Assembly (NCBI RefSeq): GCF_013403975.1 | Contig: NZ_JABFDH010000005.1 | Span: 124,001 to 188,000, forward strand | DNA from: Winogradskyella ursingii | Lineage (GTDB): Bacteria; Bacteroidota; Bacteroidia; Flavobacteriales; Flavobacteriaceae | Length of the DNA: 64,000 bases | Reading direction: 5' to 3' | Shown: positions 1 through 8,666 of the stretch, piece by piece | Layout of the letters: each line of letters begins with the position of its first letter | How positions within the stretch are numbered: position 1 is the first letter of the stretch | Position numbers and translations under genes: made by a program | The notes under the pieces: model-generated | What the model was told of the DNA's origin: nothing | The model's database searches: none | The model's input: only the letters and a program-made list of their open reading frames with translations

Positions 1-42
1 TTCAACATATAATTGAATCAATCTTAAAATCTAAAAAAAAAC

Positions 43-843
43 ATGACAGCACACGAAATAGACTACCGCATTTACGGAGAAGAAATGCAATATGTAGAAA
101 TAGAATTAGACCCACAAGAAGGTGTTATTGCAGAATCTGGAAGCTTTATGATGATGGATGATGGCATTAAAATGGATACCATATTTGGTGATGGTTCCGA
201 AAAGGATAAAGGTTTTTTAGGTAAAATACTTGGAGCCGGAAAAAGAATTTTAACTGGTGAGAGTTTATTTATGACTGCGTTTTACAATAATCTCACAGGT
301 AAACGTAATGTGTCTTTTGCATCTCCTTATCCAGGAAAAATAATTCCTATCGATTTGACTGAGTTTAATGGAAAATTCATTTGCCAAAAGGATGCATTTT
401 TATGTGCCGCGAAAGGTGTAAGTGTAGGTATAGAGTTTTCAAAAAAATTGGGTAGAGGACTATTTGGTGGGGAAGGTTTTATAATGCAAAAACTGGAAGG
501 TGATGGTATGGCTTTTGTGCACGCAGGTGGGACCATGGCGGAAAAAATGCTTGCACCAGGTGAAACTTTGAGAGTAGATACGGGCTGCATCGTTGGATTC
601 ACTCAAACAGTTGATTATGATATCGAATTTGTAGGAGGCATTAAAAATTCAGTCTTTGGGGGAGAAGGTTTGTTCTTTGCTAAATTACAAGGCCCAGGAA
701 AAGTTTATGTACAGTCACTACCATTTAGCCGTTTGGCTGGTCGCGTATTAGCATCTGCAGCAAAAGGTGGAGGAAAGGACAAAGGTGAAGGTAGTATTTT
801 AGGAGGACTTGGTGATTTGCTCGATGGAGATAACAGGTTTTAA
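43..843 (+). CDS. AIM24 / TIGR00266 family protein
   Basis: A 266-residue soluble protein of the AIM24 (TIGR00266) family. It is rich in Gly and beta-strand, with the internally repeated pattern typical of the family: GGEGFIMQKLEGDG in the middle and GGEGLFFAKLQGPG near the end, plus LAPGETLRVDTGCIVGF between them. There is no signal peptide or membrane segment. The C-terminus is a Gly/Lys/Asp-rich low-complexity tail. Members are widespread in bacteria, and the yeast homologue is a mitochondrial inner-membrane organising protein; the bacterial function is not established. The ATG at 43 lies 42 bases from the window edge, so upstream context is unknown. Family assignment is firm; no reaction is claimed. 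Confidence 0.88.
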   Translation: MTAHEIDYRIYGEEMQYVEIELDPQEGVIAESGSFMMMDDGIKMDTIFGDGSEKDKGFLGKILGAGKRILTGESLFMTAFYNNLTGKRNVSFASPYPGKIIPIDLTEFNGKFICQKDAFLCAAKGVSVGIEFSKKLGRGLFGGEGFIMQKLEGDGMAFVHAGGTMAEKMLAPGETLRVDTGCIVGFTQTVDYDIEFVGGIKNSVFGGEGLFFAKLQGPGKVYVQSLPFSRLAGRVLASAAKGGGKDKGEGSILGGLGDLLDGDNRF

Positions 844-1066
844 ATGAATGTAAAAGTAGATTGAATATAATATATTGGAAATTAAAACATTAAGTTGTGA
901 GAATTCTCTTTTATGATCTTAGACCTTCAACGTACAAATTTTACTTTTAACAAAAAAAGCTGTTAAATTTATAAACTAGTTTTATTTTTTTCCTAACTTT
1001 AAGAAGTAATAATTGAAACAATAGCCTATAACAAAATTCTACTTTAACTTAAATCTTAGATAACCT

Positions 1067-1264
1067 ATGGCAAGAGCAATGTATGAGTACACAAAAACGG
1101 TACTTAGCAAAGTTAGTTTTGATGCAACATTATTCTGTAAAGAAGTGCAAAAAGCCGTAAGACGCTTATTGCCTTACGAATTAGAAGAACTAAGGATTTT
1201 TATTCAATCACTAATCAATCAAAATCCAGAATTAAATCAATGTTTAATCTATTTAAAAACATAG
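1067..1264 (+). CDS. small conserved-looking hypothetical protein
   Basis: A 65-residue protein that I do not recognise by function. It is largely helical and charged, with two Cys (one near residue 25, one near the C-terminus) and no signal peptide or membrane segment. It is believed to be real because it starts with ATG, shares no sequence with a longer overlapping gene, and its stop codon is followed within a few bases by a strong rho-independent terminator. It sits alone between the AIM24-like gene and the convergent oxyR gene. The 223 bases upstream are AT-rich and hold no other gene; TAACTTTA at 994-1001 is a 7-of-8 match to the Bacteroidota -7 box but lies far from the start. Confidence 0.7.
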   Translation: MARAMYEYTKTVLSKVSFDATLFCKEVQKAVRRLLPYELEELRIFIQSLINQNPELNQCLIYLKT

Positions 1265-1294
1265 AAAAAAGCGACTTTCGAGTCGCTTTTTTTA
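1264..1294. terminator. rho-independent terminator with UUCG loop, probably bidirectional
   Basis: Ten-base-pair perfect stem (1267-1276 with 1281-1290, AAAAGCGACT / AGTCGCTTTT) closed by a TTCG tetraloop and flanked by an A run and a T run. It lies between the convergent small orphan gene and oxyR, whose stop codon overlaps its right edge, so it can serve both strands. Confidence 0.92.
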
Positions 1295-2230
1295 TTTGGA
1301 CAACGGACTGATAATCTCAACATTCTGAAAAGCAATAGCACCTCGCACCACACCAGAAATTACATCGTGCATCGCATTGATAATTTGCATTTTCAACTCA
1401 CTTTTATGATATATAATACTCACTTCCCTGGCTGGTGAAGGCTCTGTGAAATGTCTCAAATTTTTATTTAACTTATCACTCACGTCTAGCGTATGCAAAT
1501 AAGGCAAAAGTGTCATGCCCAAGCCTTCGTCAGATAATTTTATTAATGTTTCAATGCTTCCACTTTCCAATTGAAATTTTTCATCATCCTGACCTTTAAA
1601 AGTTTTGCAAAGATTAATAACGCCATCTCTAAAACAGTGACCATCTTCCAAAAGCAGCATATCTTCAATATCCAAATCCGAAACTTGTATGGTATGGTTA
1701 TCTCTGAGTCTATGATTTTGAGGAACATAAGCTACAAAAGGTTCATAATACAATGGTCTTTCTTTTATATTGTCGCTTTCCAAAGGTGTTGCGGCAATTG
1801 CAGCATCCAAGTGTCCTTCGTTAATTCGCGTCATAATTTCCTCTGTGGTAAGCTCTTCAATCTTTAGTTTTACTTTTGGATATTTTTTAATGAAATTATT
1901 CAGAAACATTGGTAATAATGTTGGCATTATAGTAGGAATGATCCCTAATCTAAATTCACCACCGATAAATCCTTTTTGTTGATCTACGATATCCTGAATT
2001 CTATCGGCTTCATTAACAATATTTCTAGCTTGGTACACAATCTTACGGCCAACTTCTGTAAGCTCAATTGGTTTTTTTCCTCTATCAAAAATAACGATAT
2101 CAAGTTCGTCCTCTAATTTTTGAATTTGTGTACTAAGAGTTGGTTGCGTTACAAAACATTTTTCAGCGGCTTTTGTAAAATTTTGGTGTTCTGCAATGGC
2201 CAATGCATATTTGAGTTGTGTGATGGTCAT
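1292..2230 (-). CDS. oxyR: LysR-family peroxide sensor OxyR
   Basis: A 312-residue LysR-type regulator. Residues 1-60 form the winged helix-turn-helix (FTKAAEKCFVTQPTLSTQI); residues about 90-300 form the periplasmic-binding-like sensor domain. The sequence LLEDGHCFRDGVINLC places two cysteines at residues 199 and 208, the same numbers and spacing (C-x8-C) as the redox pair of E. coli OxyR. This makes OxyR much more likely than a generic LysR protein. Established role: H2O2 oxidises the pair to a disulfide and switches on peroxide-defence genes. It is divergent from dps, a known OxyR target in Bacteroides. Start is the ATG at 2230; no other gene appears to be co-transcribed. Confidence 0.93.
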   Translation of the reverse strand: MTITQLKYALAIAEHQNFTKAAEKCFVTQPTLSTQIQKLEDELDIVIFDRGKKPIELTEVGRKIVYQARNIVNEADRIQDIVDQQKGFIGGEFRLGIIPTIMPTLLPMFLNNFIKKYPKVKLKIEELTTEEIMTRINEGHLDAAIAATPLESDNIKERPLYYEPFVAYVPQNHRLRDNHTIQVSDLDIEDMLLLEDGHCFRDGVINLCKTFKGQDDEKFQLESGSIETLIKLSDEGLGMTLLPYLHTLDVSDKLNKNLRHFTEPSPAREVSIIYHKSELKMQIINAMHDVISGVVRGAIAFQNVEIISPLSK

Positions 2231-2245
2231 GTCTATTCATTTAGG

Positions 2246-2310
2246 CTATAAAATTATATAATCTATTTATAAAATCTATGGCAATAAGAGTTAATTCTAT
2301 CGTAAATTTG
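2246..2310. promoter_or_regulatory. oxyR-dps intergenic control region with candidate dps promoter
   Basis: The 99-base gap between the divergent oxyR and dps genes. TAAATTTG at 2303-2310 is an exact match to the Bacteroidota -7 consensus TAnnTTTG, 20 bases before the dps start. No good TTG is seen at -33, as might be expected of an activator-dependent promoter. Upstream, 2246-2266 contains a palindromic core (ATTATATAAT, 2253-2262) bracketed by CTAT motifs, and a second copy of AATCTAT follows at 2273-2279. These CTAT half-sites resemble OxyR recognition elements; that reading is inference. Confidence 0.5.
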
Positions 2311-2329
2311 AGAAACAAAATTTGAGAAT

Positions 2330-2809
2330 ATGACACTAAATAGTATAGGTTTAGATACCAAAAAGACAGAAGATTTGGCTAATGACTTAAATCAGTTATT
2401 GGCAAATTTCCAATTGTATTACCAAAACTTAAGAGGTATCCATTGGAATATTAAAGGACGTGCATTTTTTGATTTACATGTTAAGTTCGAAGAATTATAC
2501 ACAGATGCCAACTTAAAGGTCGATGCCATTGCAGAACGTATATTAACATTGGGAGAAACGCCATTGCACACCTTTGAGGATTATACTAAAGCAGCAAGAG
2601 TACCAGTTGGAAAAAATATCTCTAAAGATGTGGAAGCGGTGCAATTAATAGTGGATTCCTTAACAGAACTTTTGAAAATTGAACGGAACATTTTGGAGGC
2701 TTCAGATAAAGCAAATGATGAAGGTACCAATTCCATGATGAGTGATTTTATTACTGAACAGGAAAAAACGGTCTGGATGATGAAGGCTTGGTTGGGTGAA
2801 ACTGTTTAA
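2330..2809 (+). CDS. dps: Dps-type ferritin, DNA-protecting mini-ferritin
   Basis: A 159-residue four-helix Dps protein. Ferroxidase ligands are at H38 (GIHWNIKG), H50, D65 and E69; the spacing 12/15/4 equals that of classical Dps (H31/H43/D58/E62 in Listeria). Established role: a dodecamer in the cytoplasm oxidises Fe(II) with H2O2, stores iron and protects DNA. The divergent OxyR gene and the intervening candidate promoter suggest peroxide induction. It appears to be a single-gene unit, ended by a strong terminator at 2833-2862. There is no long Lys-rich N-terminal tail, so strong direct DNA binding through such a tail is not indicated. Confidence 0.96.
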   Translation: MTLNSIGLDTKKTEDLANDLNQLLANFQLYYQNLRGIHWNIKGRAFFDLHVKFEELYTDANLKVDAIAERILTLGETPLHTFEDYTKAARVPVGKNISKDVEAVQLIVDSLTELLKIERNILEASDKANDEGTNSMMSDFITEQEKTVWMMKAWLGETV

Positions 2810-2832
2810 ACACTCACAATATTTAAAATAAG

Positions 2833-2862
2833 AAAAGACTGCCCAAGGCAGTCTTTTTTTTT
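2833..2862 (+). terminator. rho-independent terminator of dps
   Basis: Perfect stem AAGACTGCC (2835-2843) / GGCAGTCTT (2847-2855) with a three-base loop and a T run of about nine. It lies 24 bases after the dps stop. The convergent DUF2141 gene ends at 2893, and the A run on the left could let it work in reverse too. Confidence 0.93.
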
Positions 2863-2892
2863 GATTGATTGATTAATTGATGAATAGGTCAA

Positions 2893-3312
2893 TTAAAAAC
2901 GAATTTTCATTTCTATAGGTTCTTTAGCTACTGTGAACTTAGCATCTCCATACTGAGGTGGACCAAAAGACATTACATTATTAGACATTCCGTAACCTTC
3001 TTTTGGCATTCCGTTGTCCTCAAAATCCATTCTTCCGTTTTCATTTTCGTCGTGCATACCCATAATAGCATAGTCGCCAGGTTTTACATTTTCAAAAGTT
3101 ACAACGACTTTTCCGTCTTTAATTTCTGATTCTGCATTCATGATACCTGCGCCTTTCATAAAAGTATCTACGGTATGTAAGGCAAAAGACGCTTTACCAT
3201 TATCGTTTTTGATATTTTCAACGGTTACTGTAATTGTAACGCCATCTGGTTCTTGAGAAAATCCTGTAAATGAAACTAAGGCTAATGCAAATGATAAGAT
3301 TAAATTCTTCAT
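2893..3312 (-). CDS. secreted DUF2141 domain protein
   Basis: A 139-residue exported protein. Residues 1-19 are a cleavable signal peptide ending ...TGFSQ; the rest is one DUF2141 beta domain with the usual run VTVENIKNDNGKASFALH near the start and MHDENENGRMDFEDNGMPKEG in the middle (an Asp/Asn-rich, Ca-binding-like loop). The family is common in Bacteroidota periplasm or surface; its function is not known. Monocistronic by context: neighbours are dps (convergent) and the DUF58 gene 120 bases upstream. Confidence 0.85.
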   Translation of the reverse strand: MKNLILSFALALVSFTGFSQEPDGVTITVTVENIKNDNGKASFALHTVDTFMKGAGIMNAESEIKDGKVVVTFENVKPGDYAIMGMHDENENGRMDFEDNGMPKEGYGMSNNVMSFGPPQYGDAKFTVAKEPIEMKIRF

Positions 3313-3431
3313 GATAATATTTATTTTAATGGTTATTTGTTTAATTCTGATTCAAATATCCAACAATAGTATCTTCAAGAATAATTGAAATTACCGAACT
3401 GTAACTTTATAGGGATGAGTTGTATAAAACA

Positions 3432-4763
3432 CTATAAGAGCCCTCTTGCTTTGATCTCTAAATATTTGTTTATAGTATTTATGGTAAGATATTCCGGTGC
3501 CGTTAAGATGGATTGAATGCCGTGTTTTTGAAGTTCATTTACAATCAGTTTCTTTTCGTAGATAAACTTTTCAGCAATTGTTTTCTGGAAAATCTCATAG
3601 GTGCTTTCGGCCGATGTATTGGTTAATTGCTGTAACTCGGTATTTTCAAAAAATATGACTACCAATAGGTGATTTTTAGCAATGGCCTTTAAATAGGGCA
3701 GTTGCCTGTGTAAGGCGTCCAGTGTCTCAAAATTGGTATAGAGTAACAATAGACCACGCTGTGTAAGATTTCGTTTGATGTCTATATACAATCTTGAAAA
3801 ATCAGATTCGGAAAAATCTGTATTAATATTGTAAAGCGTTTCTAGAATTTTGTTCATCTGGGACGGTCTGCGTTCGGCTACGACTTTGTTTTCAACCTTG
3901 CGGGAAAATGTAAACATACCAGCTTTGTCCTGTTTTTTTAAAGCTACATTGCTAATAACAAGTGTGGCATTAATGGCATAATCCAACAAACTAAGTCCAT
4001 CAAAAGGCATTTTCATGGCGCGACCTTTATCAATAACACTGTAAATTGGTTGAGAACGTTCATCCTGAAATTGGTTCACCATCAATTGGTTGCGTTTTGC
4101 AGTGGCTTTCCAGTTTATATTCCTAATATCATCACCATTGACGTAATCCTTAATTTGTTCAAATTCCATCGTGTGACCGATGCGCCTAATTTTCTTTAAA
4201 CCATATTCAAATAACTTATTGGAAAATGCCATAAGCATATACTTGCGCAATTGTAAAAATGAAGGATAATTGGGCACCATCGCATCTTTAGCAAACTGGT
4301 AGCGACGTGTAATTAACCCAATGGGCGAATTGGCATAAATATTAAGACTGCCAAAGTGGTATTCACCACGTTCTAACGGACGCAGTGTGTATGTAATTTT
4401 CTTTTGGTCGTGTTTAGATAGCTGTGTTTCAATTTCAAAATCGCGCTTTTGATACTGAAACGGCATCTCGTCAATTAACAATAAATCAGTTGTAAAATTA
4501 TAATTATTATTTATGGAAATCTCGATCGGATTAGCGTCACCGTTGCTCAATTTCTCAGGTAAAATCCGCGAAGCTGAAATACCTTTTTGTTTAAAAAGTA
4601 AAATCAAATCTACCAAAATCAGACCTACAGCAACAAAAAACAATACGGTAACCATACCCAATAGCCCTGGGAAAATGTATGCCAGAATAAAGAGTGCCAC
4701 AAATGCTATGGCTATGGCAAAAAACCGAAAGGTTAAATAGATATGTTTAAAAAATCGTTTCAC
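3432..4763 (-). CDS. DUF58 domain protein, last gene of the MoxR operon
   Basis: A 443-residue protein with two N-terminal membrane segments (about residues 10-55) followed by a DUF58 domain. The hallmark VNGDDIRNINWKATAK lies near residues 209-224. DUF58 is a degenerate von Willebrand A-like fold that is regularly paired with MoxR ATPases, which are thought to act as chaperones for such proteins. The start is GTG at 4763, sharing one base with the moxR stop (TAGTG), so translation is coupled. Last gene of a six-gene operon running from 9673. Biochemical role is unknown; assignment rests on motif and context. Confidence 0.9.
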   Translation of the reverse strand: MKRFFKHIYLTFRFFAIAIAFVALFILAYIFPGLLGMVTVLFFVAVGLILVDLILLFKQKGISASRILPEKLSNGDANPIEISINNNYNFTTDLLLIDEMPFQYQKRDFEIETQLSKHDQKKITYTLRPLERGEYHFGSLNIYANSPIGLITRRYQFAKDAMVPNYPSFLQLRKYMLMAFSNKLFEYGLKKIRRIGHTMEFEQIKDYVNGDDIRNINWKATAKRNQLMVNQFQDERSQPIYSVIDKGRAMKMPFDGLSLLDYAINATLVISNVALKKQDKAGMFTFSRKVENKVVAERRPSQMNKILETLYNINTDFSESDFSRLYIDIKRNLTQRGLLLLYTNFETLDALHRQLPYLKAIAKNHLLVVIFFENTELQQLTNTSAESTYEIFQKTIAEKFIYEKKLIVNELQKHGIQSILTAPEYLTINTINKYLEIKARGLL

Positions 4764-5824
4764 TATCTTGGAATCTCAATAGTTTCAAGAATTTGATCCA
4801 CAACTTTATCTACTGTAAAAGCTTCCATTTCGCGCTCAGGCGTTAATACCAATCGGTGTTTTAAAACAGCTTTAGTGCAACGCTTAATATCGTCAGGTGT
4901 TACAAAATCCCTTCCGTTGATTGCGGCATTGGCTTTGGATGCATTTAATATTGCAATAGAGGCTCTAGGTGAAGCGCCTAAATACAAATTGGCATTGGTA
5001 CGCGTATTATGAACAATAGAAGCAATATAGTTGAGCAGATTGTCCTCAACCACAATCTGTTTAATCAAATTTTGATAGTTCTTTATTGCAGTAGCTGATA
5101 TAACAGAGTTGATGCTGTCAAAATCCAACACATCTTGTCTATTGTGATTATCCATAAGAATCTGAACTTCATTTTCAAGTGAAGGATAATCTACTTCAAT
5201 TTTGAATAAAAAGCGATCCAGTTGCGCTTCAGGTAATCGATACGTGCCTTCTTGTTCAATAGGGTTTTGTGTGGCAAAAACCAAAAATGGTGGTGCCATA
5301 TCGTAACGTGTACCGTCCATGGTAATCTGTCGTTCTGCCATGACCTCGAACAAAGCGGCCTGTGTTTTGGCTGGTGCTCTGTTAATTTCGTCAATGAGAA
5401 CTATGTTAGAAAAAATAGGTCCTTTTTTGTATTCAAACTCACTGGTTTTAACATTGAAAATAGATGTACCTAAAATATCACTAGGCATTAAATCTGGAGT
5501 AAATTGAATTCTGCTGAAATCCACATCCATTGTTCTTGCCAGTAATTTAGCTGTAACGGTTTTAGCAACACCTGGTACACCTTCTATGAGCGAGTGGCCA
5601 TTGGTGAGAATTGAAATGATCAACAGCTCAATCATTTCATTTTGACCGACAATGATCTTTGCGATTTCTGCTTTTATTTGCGAAACACTGTCCTGTAAAG
5701 GCTTGAGATCGATTCTGTTTTTAAAATCCTCAGAATTTGTTTCTGTGGAGTCATTTGAAGGTGCTACCTCATTTGTATTCGGTGTGTCCAAATGCTCATT
5801 AGCGTTTGTATTTTGGTCTTCCAT
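4763..5824 (-). CDS. MoxR-family AAA+ ATPase
   Basis: A 353-residue MoxR ATPase. The first 40 residues are an acidic Asn/Thr-rich extension with no obvious fold. Walker A is GVPGVAKT (residues 82-89) and Walker B with its partner motif is VLIDEINRAP (about 142-151). The sensor/arginine-finger region reads ATQNPIEQEGTYRLPEAQLDRF, which is diagnostic of the family. Established knowledge: MoxR proteins are hexameric chaperone-type ATPases that assemble or activate partners encoded beside them, usually VWA or DUF58 proteins. Here DUF58 follows directly (one-base overlap) and DUF4350 precedes (TAATG overlap). Confidence 0.95.
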   Translation of the reverse strand: MEDQNTNANEHLDTPNTNEVAPSNDSTETNSEDFKNRIDLKPLQDSVSQIKAEIAKIIVGQNEMIELLIISILTNGHSLIEGVPGVAKTVTAKLLARTMDVDFSRIQFTPDLMPSDILGTSIFNVKTSEFEYKKGPIFSNIVLIDEINRAPAKTQAALFEVMAERQITMDGTRYDMAPPFLVFATQNPIEQEGTYRLPEAQLDRFLFKIEVDYPSLENEVQILMDNHNRQDVLDFDSINSVISATAIKNYQNLIKQIVVEDNLLNYIASIVHNTRTNANLYLGASPRASIAILNASKANAAINGRDFVTPDDIKRCTKAVLKHRLVLTPEREMEAFTVDKVVDQILETIEIPR

Positions 5825-7029
5825 TATATCTTTTGTTTTGTAAAATGTTCTATTTTTTTATTCAATTCTATAAGTTCTTGTTCGGTGTGATGATTTTTCG
5901 ATTTAAGAAAAAGCAAATAATCGATCAAAGCCTTAGCATCCTCTTTTGTATTACTGGATTTTAAAGCTAATTTTTCAATAAAACCAGCGCTTAGTTTGCT
6001 CGTGTCCAGATAGTAATTGGTACGTACAAACTCTAAAAAATATTGAATTTTCTTATTAATTATATTAGTGTAATCGCCATGTTGGTAATACAACTCGCCA
6101 ATGGTTTGGGTAAATTCTACTGTAGAATTTTGCAATTTATCAATCACAGGAATGATACGCTGTGTGCGCTTCCCTCTAAATATTACAAATAAAATAAGAC
6201 CAAACATGCTTATATAAAATGACCATTTTAAAGCGGTGTTTGATAGGATATAACGCAATGGTGTTCTAATGACTTTTCGACCGCTCTTATAATTATTATC
6301 CCAAATCAATTGATTGTCTGGGATGTAGGACAAAACGGTGGCAGCATAATCTTCTTTATCATTTAGTAAATGATAGTTGGTAAACGCAAATGGATTGGAA
6401 TGTAGCAAAAACATACCATCATTTTCGCCAAAGGGTACTTTGACAAAATTGGTGTGGAGTTGGTCGTAATTATCCTCATCTTTTATTGTCATTGTGCCCA
6501 AAACAGTTGTGGTGAGCGTATCGATAGAAGTGAAATAACTGTTTTCTATAACTTGGTCAAACAGTCTGTTGTTCTTTTTTAAAATCGGACTGGTAAATTG
6601 ATGTTTTGATTCCTTTTTATACAGATTGGTGTACTGACGCTCTAAACTTACTTTGAGTGAATCCATTACATTTCCATAAAAATAGCTGCTACTGATAAAA
6701 ACTGAATTACCCTGTTCCACAAATTTTAAAAGTGCATCAGACTCCTCGTTATCAAAACTGATATAGTTATTAATTAAAATGAGCGACTTCCTTTCTGTGG
6801 TATCAATTTCCTTTAAGTATTGATAAATAGTTTCTGATGAGACTAGAATATCTTTATCTGTAAACGTGTCTAGTTCATTGAACAGCACATAACAACCCAA
6901 CGGAATTTTATCGGCCGCTGAATACGAGTCGCGCCAATTCAATGCTTTTGGTTTGGTGATTTCAGCAATCATCATAAATAAAACCACAGCGCCAATGATA
7001 TATAGCGCTATTTTAGAGCGCTTATCCAT
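5824..7029 (-). CDS. DUF4350 membrane protein
   Basis: A 401-residue protein with an N-terminal membrane anchor (about residues 7-23), a long extracytoplasmic domain, and a second membrane segment near residues 268-286 (SFYISMFGLILFVIF) followed by a basic cytoplasmic tail. The N-terminal domain matches DUF4350: ...SAADKIPLGCYVLFNELD with the later LLKFVEQGNSVFISSS, a GATase-like fold seen in MoxR/DUF58/DUF4129 operons. Start codon ATG at 7029 overlaps the DUF4129 stop by eight bases; its own stop overlaps the moxR start. Function unknown; probably part of an envelope complex remodelled by MoxR (inference). Confidence 0.85.
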   Translation of the reverse strand: MDKRSKIALYIIGAVVLFMMIAEITKPKALNWRDSYSAADKIPLGCYVLFNELDTFTDKDILVSSETIYQYLKEIDTTERKSLILINNYISFDNEESDALLKFVEQGNSVFISSSYFYGNVMDSLKVSLERQYTNLYKKESKHQFTSPILKKNNRLFDQVIENSYFTSIDTLTTTVLGTMTIKDEDNYDQLHTNFVKVPFGENDGMFLLHSNPFAFTNYHLLNDKEDYAATVLSYIPDNQLIWDNNYKSGRKVIRTPLRYILSNTALKWSFYISMFGLILFVIFRGKRTQRIIPVIDKLQNSTVEFTQTIGELYYQHGDYTNIINKKIQYFLEFVRTNYYLDTSKLSAGFIEKLALKSSNTKEDAKALIDYLLFLKSKNHHTEQELIELNKKIEHFTKQKI

Positions 7030-7753
7030 ATTGTACTGTTTTTATGAGTTGATTGAAATCGGCTTTATTTTTATTGAATCGTTCCTCATCCATCGGAAAC
7101 TCACCGTACCAAACATAATCGTAGATATACGAGATGCGTTTAAACAATGCCTTAAGCTTGGTGTCTTTTATTTCGTTGAGATAGTCAGAATTGGTTTTGT
7201 CGTAATGCCATTCAATAGTTTTTTTATTCGCTAGTTCTTTTAAAGATTTTAGATACATGTAACGCGTAGCCAATCTGTAGTTATTGTCTTTAAGCGCTTC
7301 GTTAATGAGTTGGTCAAAGTCAATTTGTTCAATGTTCTCTTCAACAAAAGAAAAACCTTCAATGGTTTTGCTTTCCGTTTTAAATACCGAACTGACTGGA
7401 TTTTGAAGCAAAAATTTAATGAGCAAGTAGAGTACAATGACACCCAATAAGCCATAAACAATATATTCCATGGTTTGGTAATCCAAAAAATCAATCTCGA
7501 AACCGAACACATCTCTCAACCAGCCAAAAAATGAGCGCAGTACGCGCTGTATAAGGTTAACTCCACCTGTATCGTTTATGGAATAATTGAATTCGTCACC
7601 TGTATAGTTTTCTTTAAAACTGTCCTTAAAATAGGTGACATCTAATTGAGATGAATCTTTTTTTATATCATTTTTTTCTTGCGCGAAAGAGCTCGAAAAC
7701 ACAAGTGAAGTTATTAAACCTGAACCTATATATTTAAGATTCAGCTTATTCAT
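7022..7753 (-). CDS. DUF4129 domain protein
   Basis: A 243-residue exported membrane protein. I choose the ATG at 7753 rather than the TTG three codons earlier because it gives a clean signal sequence (MNKLNLKYIGSG...FSSSFAQ). A membrane segment lies near residues 95-115 (YIVYGLLGVIVLYLLIKFL), followed by a cytoplasmic helical DUF4129 domain with NYRLATRYMYLKSLKEL and the conserved IEWHYDKTN. DUF4129 is often fused or linked to transglutaminase/DUF4350/MoxR systems. Both ends overlap neighbours by eight bases, which supports translational coupling in one operon. Function unknown. Confidence 0.85.
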   Translation of the reverse strand: MNKLNLKYIGSGLITSLVFSSSFAQEKNDIKKDSSQLDVTYFKDSFKENYTGDEFNYSINDTGGVNLIQRVLRSFFGWLRDVFGFEIDFLDYQTMEYIVYGLLGVIVLYLLIKFLLQNPVSSVFKTESKTIEGFSFVEENIEQIDFDQLINEALKDNNYRLATRYMYLKSLKELANKKTIEWHYDKTNSDYLNEIKDTKLKALFKRISYIYDYVWYGEFPMDEERFNKNKADFNQLIKTVQYG

Positions 7754-8666
7754 TAACACCAATTTGATCTATTTTTTGTTGAAGGAATACGTTATGTTTT
7801 ACTTCATACAAATTATAATAGAGAATACTGTAAGCTACTTGAGATAGAGCTTGTGTATAGATAAAAGACAATAGAAATAGGGCAAACCCTAATGTGAACA
7901 CCATAGTTGCAAATGTGCTTGTGGCAATATCAACATTGCTTTCTACTGAAAAGTAAACGTACACACCAATGATAAATCCAGGTATGGAAAGAATCAAAGC
8001 TGTGATCATTAAATTGAGAATACCAATAACTAGACCAAACAAAATGACCCGCCAAAAATTTGAAAATGTAAAATCAAAACCTTCAGACATGGCATCTCCA
8101 AATGACTTTTGAGTCGCGAAAATGGACATGAATGTAAGTCCGAATATTGCGGTTATTGAAAAACTTAAGCCGTATTGAATAATCATTCCTAAAAAAGGAA
8201 TAAATGCCAATACGAACGAAATGATAATATTTACTAAATAGAGTAGTGCACCTACAATTATAAATACGATGATAATTCCTATTCGGCTAGAGATGCTTCT
8301 CCAAATGCGTTTAGAATCAACTTTACCCTTGTGATTTACAAAATCCCCAACAAATGCACTAGAAAAACTGTAATTGATCATTGCAGTAATAAATACCACT
8401 AAAACCAGAACAATAGCGCCAGCGATAAAATAATTTTCAGTATTCAAATCGCTTCCCATCCCAAACCGAAAATCCCTACTTGCCAGACCCATAAAACCTG
8501 TGACCAATAAATATGATGCAATCAACGTAAATATAATGCTTGCTGCATTATACCTTAAATACAAATTTGTATAGGTTTTAAAATTATTTTTTAAAAATTG
8601 AAAGTACGTGTTTATAATATCGCCAAACGTACTTCGGTTACGAAGTTCTATGTAGTTGTCGTTCAC
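7746..8666 (-). CDS. multi-pass membrane protein of the MoxR operon
   Basis: A 306-residue integral membrane protein with about six hydrophobic segments. It has a short cytoplasmic N-terminus (ELRNRSTFGDIINTYFQFLKNNF) that resembles the entry helix of glycerophosphodiester-phosphodiesterase-type membrane domains. No catalytic motif is visible and I do not assign a function. The start is GTG at 8666, overlapping the SpoIIM-like stop by four bases (GTGA). The same gene type recurrently sits between spoIIM-like and DUF4129 genes in Bacteroidota, so it is probably a core member of this system rather than a bystander (inference from general knowledge of the gene order). Confidence 0.75.
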   Translation of the reverse strand: MNDNYIELRNRSTFGDIINTYFQFLKNNFKTYTNLYLRYNAASIIFTLIASYLLVTGFMGLASRDFRFGMGSDLNTENYFIAGAIVLVLVVFITAMINYSFSSAFVGDFVNHKGKVDSKRIWRSISSRIGIIIVFIIVGALLYLVNIIISFVLAFIPFLGMIIQYGLSFSITAIFGLTFMSIFATQKSFGDAMSEGFDFTFSNFWRVILFGLVIGILNLMITALILSIPGFIIGVYVYFSVESNVDIATSTFATMVFTLGFALFLLSFIYTQALSQVAYSILYYNLYEVKHNVFLQQKIDQIGVNE

